Assembly: GCF_963677315.1 (NCBI RefSeq)
Contig: NZ_OY781940.1
Location: 291,001-355,000 of the forward strand
Length of the DNA: 64,000 bases
DNA from: an uncultured Sphaerochaeta sp.
Lineage (GTDB): Bacteria > Spirochaetota > Spirochaetia > Sphaerochaetales > Sphaerochaetaceae
Direction of reading: 5' to 3'
The notes beneath the pieces are model-generated. The model saw only the letters and a program-made list of their open reading frames with translations. It searched no databases and had not been told where the DNA came from. Position 1 is the first letter of the stretch. Each line of letters starts with the position of its first letter. Below are positions 63,272 through 64,000 of the stretch, piece after piece. Both the position numbers and the translations under genes were made by a program.

Positions 63272-64000
63272 ATGTTAAAGAAGGAAATAATTTTAGAAGG
63301 ATTAGATTGTGCAAATTGTGCAGCTAAAATTGAAGATGAGGTTAATAAATTAAATGGAGTCAAAGCCTATATAAACTTCATGAACAAGACATTGACTTTA
63401 GAAACTGAATCAGAGCAAGAGTATAAGAATACACTACAGCAGGTTGAAACCATAGTGCACAAGCACGAACCGGATGTGGCAGTGAAAGAAAAATCCATTA
63501 GCAAGAGCAATAAAAAAGTATTAATACTTGAAGGACTTGATTGTGCGAATTGTGCTGCAAAGATTGAAGCTCAAACACAAAGCCTTGAAGGAGTAAATAG
63601 TGCAACCGTTGATTTTGTTACTAAGAAGCTGACAATTGAAGCGGTCGATAAAAAGGAATTTGGTAAAATTCTTGGAGAAGTAACATCCATTGTAAATAAA
63701 CTTGAGCCGGATGTTAAAATAGTTGATGCAGAGAAGAAAAAGGTGAACAAAAGCATAGTAATGCTTGAAGGACTTGGATGCGCGAATTGTGCAGCTAAAA
63801 TGGAAAAAGAAATAAGCGGTTTAGAAGGAGTGGAGTTTGCTGCAGTAGATTTTGTTTCGAAGAAACTAACAATGGAAATAAGTCCGAAAGTCAACCGCAC
63901 TGAATTAAATGAGAAGATTGAAGGCATTGTAAAAAAAATCGAACCGGATGTAAAGATTGTTTTTGAGAAAGATACATCTAAGGCCAACATAAAAGAAAAT
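63272..64000 (+). CDS. P-type heavy-metal ATPase, N-terminal part with three HMA domains (runs off the window)
   Basis: The 243 visible residues are three tandem heavy-metal-associated domains, each with GLDCANCAAKIE or GLGCANCAAKME (CxxC), at about 10, 92 and 167. The length of each unit is about 80 residues. This is the usual start of CadA/ZntA pumps that export Cd, Zn or Pb. The membrane and ATPase parts are beyond 64000. ATG at 63272 follows GGTGGGG. Confidence 0.88.
   Translation, partial: MLKKEIILEGLDCANCAAKIEDEVNKLNGVKAYINFMNKTLTLETESEQEYKNTLQQVETIVHKHEPDVAVKEKSISKSNKKVLILEGLDCANCAAKIEAQTQSLEGVNSATVDFVTKKLTIEAVDKKEFGKILGEVTSIVNKLEPDVKIVDAEKKKVNKSIVMLEGLGCANCAAKMEKEISGLEGVEFAAVDFVSKKLTMEISPKVNRTELNEKIEGIVKKIEPDVKIVFEKDTSKANIKEN

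Larger units (their letters stand above)
59521..64000. mobile_element. Firmicutes-like recombinase element with metal-resistance cargo (partial)
   Basis: A module of consecutive large serine recombinases (truncated, small, full, debris) followed by a CadC-like repressor and a P-type ATPase. This order and the protein character match clostridial mobile elements rather than the spirochaete genes upstream. Its right end is outside the window. Confidence 0.7.

Noticed and set aside
63571-63990. 139-codon minus-strand ORF at the window end
   Set aside because: Antisense to the HMA domains of the metal ATPase, which are unmistakable.

Overview
The window looks like the chromosome of a free-living spirochaete close to Sphaerochaeta. 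This rests on the gene families and their arrangement, not on a search: a BMP-type nucleoside ABC transporter whose binding protein has the AQGAKE-type signal junction, a long form of PRPP synthetase, fused pyrimidine enzymes (PyrB-PyrI and PyrD-PyrK), and a mixture of Gram-negative export genes (Wza/Wzc-like) with clostridial-looking genes. From about 49.2 kb to the end the sequence becomes visibly AT-richer and turns into mobile, broken and imported DNA.

Region 1 (1-14.9 kb, nearly all on the minus strand): the end of an RlmI-like rRNA methyltransferase, a YkgJ-type cysteine-cluster protein, a CorA Mg transporter preceded by a possible leader ORF, an HD-domain protein, an unknown two-helix membrane protein, then a complete de novo pyrimidine operon in the order pyrB-I fusion, pyrE, pyrF, pyrD-K fusion, pyrC. 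In front of pyrB lies a compact regulatory leader: promoter, strong ribosome binding site, 28-codon leader peptide and an intrinsic terminator whose loop holds the leader stop codon. Upstream sit a Wzc-like tyrosine kinase/co-polymerase and a Wza-like export protein.

Region 2 (14.9-20.2 kb, plus strand): a purine-nucleoside-type ABC importer (binding protein, double ATPase, two permeases) with a perfect consensus sigma-70 promoter and a terminator at the end. Region 3 (20.2-49.1 kb): mixed housekeeping and metabolic genes: YbaK deacylase; a ridA-gcvT-acyltransferase-DUF6320 operon; an inositol phosphatase/HAD operon headed by a 1079-residue protein with two 18-bp repeat tracts; transporters; a radical SAM DNA-repair-type protein; PRPP synthetase; Na/phosphate symporter; argH; thioredoxin; a LigB-type dioxygenase; RNase R; small metabolic enzymes; a RelE/Phd-type toxin-antitoxin pair with a 24-nt perfect operator; and ssb.

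Region 4 (49.2-59.2 kb) is the most unusual part. Two near-identical short serine recombinase genes and a remnant of a third lie in tandem on the minus strand. Two of the three have the same 197-bp sequence behind the gene. Each complete recombinase has different divergent cargo on its other side: pentapeptide-repeat protein, Abi_C-like protein, HTH-DUF7662-like protein, small exported protein and HNH nuclease in the first; a DUF2971 protein and an unknown protein in the second. The left edge cuts a LysR-type regulator so that only its effector domain remains. It reads like an array of recombinase cassettes carrying defence-type genes.

Region 5 (59.2-64 kb): the tail of a type I restriction specificity gene (hsdS) abuts a Firmicutes-like module of large serine recombinases (first one lacking its catalytic end, a small one, a full-length one, and debris of another), followed by a CadC/ArsR-type repressor with two operators and a P-type metal ATPase with three metal-binding domains that runs off the window.
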